Of a stretch of DNA of 64,000 nt, positions 60,295-64,000 are shown piece by piece. The position numbers were made by a program, and so were the translations under genes. The notes beneath the pieces are model-generated. The model was not told the DNA's origin and did not search any database. It saw only the letters and a program-made list of their open reading frames with translations. How positions within the stretch are numbered: the first letter of the stretch is position 1; every line of letters starts with the position of its first letter. The DNA is from Streptomyces sp. SAI-127. GTDB taxonomy: Bacteria > Actinomycetota > Actinomycetes > Streptomycetales > Streptomycetaceae. The stretch is from contig NZ_JARXYJ010000001.1 in NCBI RefSeq assembly GCF_029894425.1, positions 6,344,501-6,408,500 on the forward strand, written 5' to 3'.

Positions 60295-60864
60295 TCAGTC
60301 CGTGGTGATCGGGAAGGCGTGCGTGTGGATGCGTACCTGGGCCGCGTTGTCCTCGGTCGGCAGATCGCGGTAGGTGTCGACCAGGGCGTGCATCTTCTCG
60401 ATGAGTTCCTTGGTCAGCTCGGGGGTCAGCCGTAGCGTCGCGCTGCTCATGTCCCAGACGCGGTTCCACTCCTCGGGCCAGGTGACGCGCTCGCCCAGCC
60501 AGTTGGAGAGGTTCTGGATCTGGGCGGTGGCGACCTCGTGGAGGTACATGTCGGCGGCACCGCGCACGGCCGGATCGCTATCGGTGAGCAGGGCGTCGTC
60601 GAAGGTCAGCCCCTTGTGGACCGCCTTCCACCAGCGCTCCCGCCCCTTGCCGCGCTCCGGGGCGTCCTCCACGAAGCCGTGTGCGGCCAGCTGGCGCAGG
60701 TGGTAGCTGGTGGCGCCGCTCGACTCGCCCAGTTTCCCGGCGAGTTGGGACGCGGTGGCGGGACCGCCGTGGCGCAGGGCGTCCAGCAGCTGCATCCGCA
60801 GGGGATGGGCCAGCCCGCGCAGTGAACGGGCGTCGAGTTTCCGTACGTTGGGCTCTTCCGGCAT
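60295..60864 (-). CDS. ArsR-type winged-helix regulator
   Basis: Encodes 189 residues. The winged helix is at about 10-90: L-A-H-P-L-R-M-Q-L-L-D-A-L-R, then A-T-A-S-Q-L-A-G-K-L and S-G-A-T-S-Y-H-L-R-Q-L. The C-terminal half is a helical domain with few Cys, so metal sensing of the classic ArsR kind is doubtful. The ATG at 60864 is used because the open frame upstream lies inside the palindrome at 60881-60900, its probable operator. Confidence 0.9.
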   Translation of the reverse strand: MPEEPNVRKLDARSLRGLAHPLRMQLLDALRHGGPATASQLAGKLGESSGATSYHLRQLAAHGFVEDAPERGKGRERWWKAVHKGLTFDDALLTDSDPAVRGAADMYLHEVATAQIQNLSNWLGERVTWPEEWNRVWDMSSATLRLTPELTKELIEKMHALVDTYRDLPTEDNAAQVRIHTHAFPITTD

Positions 60865-60880
60865 GCGTACAAAGATAGCG

Positions 60881-60914
60881 TTGCAAAGAGTTCTTTGCAA
60901 CGGGTTCTTTGTAA
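60881..60914. promoter_or_regulatory. ArsR-type operator
   Basis: TTGCAAAGAGTTCTTTGCAA (60881-60900) has perfect nine-base arms around two bases. A further half-site (GGTTCTTTGTAA) follows at 60903-60914. It sits just upstream of the ArsR-type gene and 38 bp from the end of the transporter operon on the same strand, so self-regulation is the direct reading. Confidence 0.8.
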
Positions 60915-60937
60915 CCCGTCCCGGCGACGGCCGGCCC

Positions 60938-61894
60938 CTACTTCACGAACCCCTGCGCCTTCATCCAGTCCAGCGCGACCTGATGCGGATCCTCCCCGGC
61001 GACATCCACCTTCGCGTTCAACTCCCGCGCCACCGTGTTGTCCAGCTTCTTCGTGACCGGGTTCAGGACCTCCGCGATGGCCGGCCACCTCTTCAGAGCC
61101 TTGGAGTTGATCACGGGAGCCGCGTTGTAGTTGGGGAAGAACTTCCGGTCGTCCCGCATCACCACCAGGTTCATGGACGTGATGCGCCCGTCGGTGGTGA
61201 AGACCTCCCCGTACCGGCAACTGCCCTTCGCCACCTGGGTGTAGATGATCCCGGTGTCCATCTGCGTGATGTTCTTCGCCGGGACGCTCATCCCGTACGC
61301 CTTCTCCATGCCCGGCAGCCCGTCCGCGCGGTTGGCGAACTCGCCCTCCACGCACAGCGTCACCGCACCGGAGTCCTTCTTCGCCAGCGCGGCCACGTCG
61401 GAGAGCGTCCTCGTGCCGTACTTCCTGAAGCCGGCCTGGTTCATGGCGAGGGCGTAGGTGTTGTTCAGGGCCGCCTTCGGCAGCCACGTCAGCCCGTTCT
61501 GCAGGTCGGCCTTGCGCACCGCCGCCCACTGCTCCTGCGGATCGGCGATCGGCTCACCGTTGCCCTGGTACGTGATCCACGCGGTGCCCGTGTACTCGTA
61601 CATCCCGTCCGCGTCACCGGACTTGACCGCCTCCCGCGACCCGACCGACCCCTGGATCCCGGTGCGGTCGAGCACATCCGCCCCGGCCGCCTGGAACGCG
61701 ATCCCCATGATCGCGCCGAGGACCAACTGCTCGGTGAACTCCTTCGACGTGACCGTCAGATCCGCCCCCTCGAGCGGCTCACCCCGCCCGATCGAACCGG
61801 GCTTCACGTCGTCGACCATGGGAGAGCCACTGGTCAGCCCACAGCCGGACAGCACCACGAGGATCCCGGCCAGCGTCAGACGTGCCCGTCTCAC
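60938..61894 (-). CDS. Glycine betaine/choline-type ABC binding lipoprotein
   Basis: Encodes 318 residues from the GTG at 61894, preceded by GGAGG; an ATG at 61963 overlaps the permease stop (ATGA) and would give a longer basic start. The lipobox is V-V-L-S-G-C. The OpuAC-like fold begins L-T-V-T-S-K-E-F-T-E-Q and contains E-A-V-K-S-G-D-A-D-G-M-Y-E-Y-T-G-T. It should present a quaternary amine such as betaine or choline to the permease encoded upstream, in osmoprotection. It is the last gene of the operon. Confidence 0.9.
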   Translation of the reverse strand: MRRARLTLAGILVVLSGCGLTSGSPMVDDVKPGSIGRGEPLEGADLTVTSKEFTEQLVLGAIMGIAFQAAGADVLDRTGIQGSVGSREAVKSGDADGMYEYTGTAWITYQGNGEPIADPQEQWAAVRKADLQNGLTWLPKAALNNTYALAMNQAGFRKYGTRTLSDVAALAKKDSGAVTLCVEGEFANRADGLPGMEKAYGMSVPAKNITQMDTGIIYTQVAKGSCRYGEVFTTDGRITSMNLVVMRDDRKFFPNYNAAPVINSKALKRWPAIAEVLNPVTKKLDNTVARELNAKVDVAGEDPHQVALDWMKAQGFVK

Positions 61895-61959
61895 GTGCCC
61901 ACCTCCGGCCCCTCGGGTCTGAGCAGTCAGGGTCCTGGCTCTCGGCAGGCGCGTCCGCC

Positions 61960-62814
61960 TCATGTCCCTGCCTCCAACCCGCGTGGCCTGAGCAGCAGTT
62001 CGGCCAACGAGGCCAGCCAGTCGACCAGCAGGGCCAGCGTCACCGTGAGGATCGAGCCGAGCATCAGCACCGGCATCCGCTGGTTGGTGATGCCGGTCGT
62101 GATCAGGACGCCCAGCCCGCCGCCCCCGCCGAAGGTCGCGAGGGTCGCCGTACCGACGTTGAGGACCAGGGCCGTGCGGACACCCGCGAGGATCAGCGGG
62201 ACGGCCAGCGGGAGTTCGACGCGTGACAGCACCCCCATGGGCGACATTCCGATGCCCCGTGCCGCTTCCAGCAGGGTCGGGTCGTTCGCCTTCAGGCCCG
62301 CGATCGTGTTCGACAGGACCGGCAGGACGGCGTAGGCGACCATGCCGATCAGGGCCGCCTTCATGCCCGTGCCCAGCCAGATCACCAGCAGGGCCAGCAG
62401 GCCGATCGCCGGGGTCGCCTGGCCCATGTTGGCGAACGCCATCGCCACCGGGCTCGCCTTCCGGAAGGCCCTTCGGGTCAGCACGATCCCCAGCGGGATC
62501 GCGATGATCAGCACGAAGAACGTCGAGATCGCCGTCAGCTCCACCTGCTGCCACAGGGCCTTGGACACCTGCCCGTTCGACAGCGCGTTCTCGGAGATCG
62601 GATCCAGGTCGGCCTGCGCGAACCACAGCCAGGTCGCGAGCAGGACCGCGATGAGGAACGCGGGCAGAAAGGTCAGCTTCCGCCAGGTCACCCGCCTGCT
62701 TGGCGGGTCCGGCGGGGGAGGGGCCTCGGTCTCCTCCGGGTCTGCCGTCCCCTCCGGGGCGACCGTCTCCTCCGGATCGAGGGTCTCCGGCGTCTCCAGC
62801 CCGGGGCTCGTCAC
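61960..62814 (-). CDS. Glycine betaine/choline-type ABC permease
   Basis: Encodes 284 residues from a GTG overlapping the ATPase stop (GTGA). The first 45 residues are acidic and Pro-rich (P-E-E-T-V-A-P-E-G-T). Six membrane segments follow. The loop L-E-A-A-R-G-I-G-M-S-P is the ATPase contact. It resembles OpuCB/OpuBB. A second permease, usual in such systems, is not in the window and may lie upstream. Confidence 0.9.
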   Translation of the reverse strand: MTSPGLETPETLDPEETVAPEGTADPEETEAPPPPDPPSRRVTWRKLTFLPAFLIAVLLATWLWFAQADLDPISENALSNGQVSKALWQQVELTAISTFFVLIIAIPLGIVLTRRAFRKASPVAMAFANMGQATPAIGLLALLVIWLGTGMKAALIGMVAYAVLPVLSNTIAGLKANDPTLLEAARGIGMSPMGVLSRVELPLAVPLILAGVRTALVLNVGTATLATFGGGGGLGVLITTGITNQRMPVLMLGSILTVTLALLVDWLASLAELLLRPRGLEAGT

Positions 62815-64000
62815 GCCCCCTCCTGCTCGGCGTGCGTCTGGGCGGCCCGGATCTCCTCCAGCGCGTGCTGGTGCTCCCTCGCCTCCAGCCGGTCGGCCTC
62901 CAGCAGTTCGTGCACGGAGTTCATGAGCGTCTCCATGTCGACGACCCCCGTGTACTCACCGCGCCGCCCGGTCACCGCGACCCGCCCCGCGTTGTCGGTC
63001 AGCACGGCCTCCAGCGCGTCCCGCAGCGTCGCGTCCCTGGTCACCGTGTCGCTCACCAGCGTCCCGGCCCGGGCCAGCGCCCCCTTGGCGCGCATCATGT
63101 CCCCGCGCCGGAGCCACTTGTACGGCCGGCCGCGCTTGTCGAGCAGCAGGATCTCGTTCGTGCCGCTGCCCCGGAGCTTGTTGAAGATCTCCTGGACGGG
63201 GTCGTCGACGGTCACCGTCGGATAGTCGGTGATCTCCACATCCCGTACGCGGGTGAGGTTCAGCCGCTTCAGCGCCGCCCCGGCTCCGACGAAACCGGAC
63301 ACGAAGTCGTCCGCCGGGTTGGTCAGGATGGCCTCGGGGGTGTCGAACTGGGCGATGTGGGACCGTTCGCGCAGGACGGCGATCCGGTCACCGAGCTTGA
63401 TCGCCTCGTCGAAGTCATGGGTGACGAAGACGATCGTCTTGTGCAGCTCGTGCTGGAGCCTGATCAGCTCGTCCTGGAGATGATCGCGGGTGATCGGGTC
63501 GACCGCGCCGAACGGCTCGTCCATCAGCAGGACCGGGGGATCGGCCGCCAATGCCCTCGCCACGCCCACCCGCTGCTGCTGGCCACCGGAGAGCCCGCGT
63601 GGATAGCGGCCCTGGAACTCCCCGGGGTCGAGCCCGACGAGGTCGAGCAGCTCCTCCACGCGGTCCTGGATCCGGCCCTTTCCCCAGCCGATCATCTTCG
63701 GTACGAGCGCGATGTTCTGCGCGACCGTCATGTGCGGGAAGAGACCGGCCGACTGGATCGCATAGCCCACCTTGCGGCGCAGCTTGACCGGATCGATGTC
63801 GGTCACGTCCTCACCGTTGATCCGGATGCGTCCACCGGTCGGCTCGATCAACCTGTTGATCATCTTGAGTGTCGTCGACTTGCCGCATCCGGACGGCCCG
63901 ACGAAGACGACGAGCTCGCCCGCCTTGATCTCCATGGTGACGTTGTCGACGGCGGGCCGCGGGTTGCCGGGATACCTCTTGGTCAGGTTCTCCAGCTCGA
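62811..64000 (-). CDS. Glycine betaine/choline-type ABC ATPase, 5' end outside window
   Basis: The frame runs to the window edge, so the start is missing; 396 codons are visible. Walker A G-P-S-G-C-G-K-S-T, the signature L-S-G-G-Q-Q-Q-R, and Walker B V-L-L-M-D-E-P-F-G-A are in the first half. Two CBS domains at the C-terminus (I-T-D-Y-P-T-V-T-V-D-D-P and V-T-R-D-A-T-L-R-D-A) are typical of OpuA-type ATPases and may sense ionic strength. It drives the permease and binding protein encoded next. Confidence 0.93.
   Translation of the reverse strand, partial: ELENLTKRYPGNPRPAVDNVTMEIKAGELVVFVGPSGCGKSTTLKMINRLIEPTGGRIRINGEDVTDIDPVKLRRKVGYAIQSAGLFPHMTVAQNIALVPKMIGWGKGRIQDRVEELLDLVGLDPGEFQGRYPRGLSGGQQQRVGVARALAADPPVLLMDEPFGAVDPITRDHLQDELIRLQHELHKTIVFVTHDFDEAIKLGDRIAVLRERSHIAQFDTPEAILTNPADDFVSGFVGAGAALKRLNLTRVRDVEITDYPTVTVDDPVQEIFNKLRGSGTNEILLLDKRGRPYKWLRRGDMMRAKGALARAGTLVSDTVTRDATLRDALEAVLTDNAGRVAVTGRRGEYTGVVDMETLMNSVHELLEADRLEAREHQHALEEIRAAQTHAEQEGA

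Overview
The window is a 64 kb piece of a high-GC actinomycete chromosome, almost certainly Streptomyces. The evidence is very high third-position GC, frequent GTG/TTG starts, dense four-base stop/start overlaps, sugar ABC operons without their own ATPase, and a run of recognisable Streptomyces genes (sigU/anti-sigma, HelD-like helicase, NAD malic enzyme, hupA, murA, yqgE, DUF3039). From memory, the order from the LysR gene to the hexosaminidase (about 12.6-37.7 kb) resembles S. coelicolor SCO2964-SCO2943. That comparison was not computed here.

Layout. 1-4.1 kb: the 3' part of a polymorphic toxin (Ala-rich coiled coil, Hint domain, RNase A-like C-terminus) with a tandem-duplicated candidate immunity gene. 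4.2-10.6 kb (minus): a xylosidase operon (binding protein, two permeases, YicI-type GH31, LacI regulator) with a 16-bp operator palindrome. 10.7-13.6 kb: degenerate repeats, an MFS pump and a divergent LysR gene. 13.8-18.7 kb: a mat-like exopolysaccharide operon (membrane protein, three 48-52 codon mini-ORFs, deacetylase/GT2 fusion, acyltransferase), all coupled by overlaps. 18.8-23.5 kb: a small acidic protein, NarK, HemD with winged helix, DUF1772 and CGNR proteins. 23.8-32.9 kb: core genes (sigma/anti-sigma, HelD-like helicase, a candidate structured RNA, malic enzyme, HupA, MurA, YqgE, DUF3039). 33.0-37.7 kb: a hexosaminidase/ABC operon. 37.9-43.6 kb: a three-subunit molybdenum hydroxylase, a 42-residue membrane protein and a P-loop kinase-like protein.

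43.7-51.0 kb is the accessory island. It holds a two-domain SUKH-4 protein, a nitrobindin-like protein, a scar built from MFS and SUKH-4 remnants, a three-gene minus-strand cluster led by a CHAT protease, and a divergent TPR protein. The TPR protein ends where TPR-CHAT fusions normally begin their protease domain, and its reading frame runs antisense through a tRNA-Cys gene. A second, interrupted tRNA-Cys copy lies next to it. The region looks like rearranged conflict-system DNA at a tRNA locus.

51.1-64 kb returns to ordinary chromosome: MFS pump, SF2 helicase, IclR and PucR regulators, a GNAT/N-acylamino-acid racemase pair, a Lon-like secreted protease, a small protein with an ArsR-type regulator and its palindromic operator, and a betaine/choline-type ABC transporter cut by the window edge.

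The strongest candidates for something new are the stop/start-junction tandem array ahead of the deacetylase/GT2 gene (with a TTA codon), the split and inverted TPR/CHAT pair with its two satellite genes, the structured RNA before malic enzyme, and the interrupted tRNA-Cys copy. No CRISPR array, insertion sequence or replication origin was seen.
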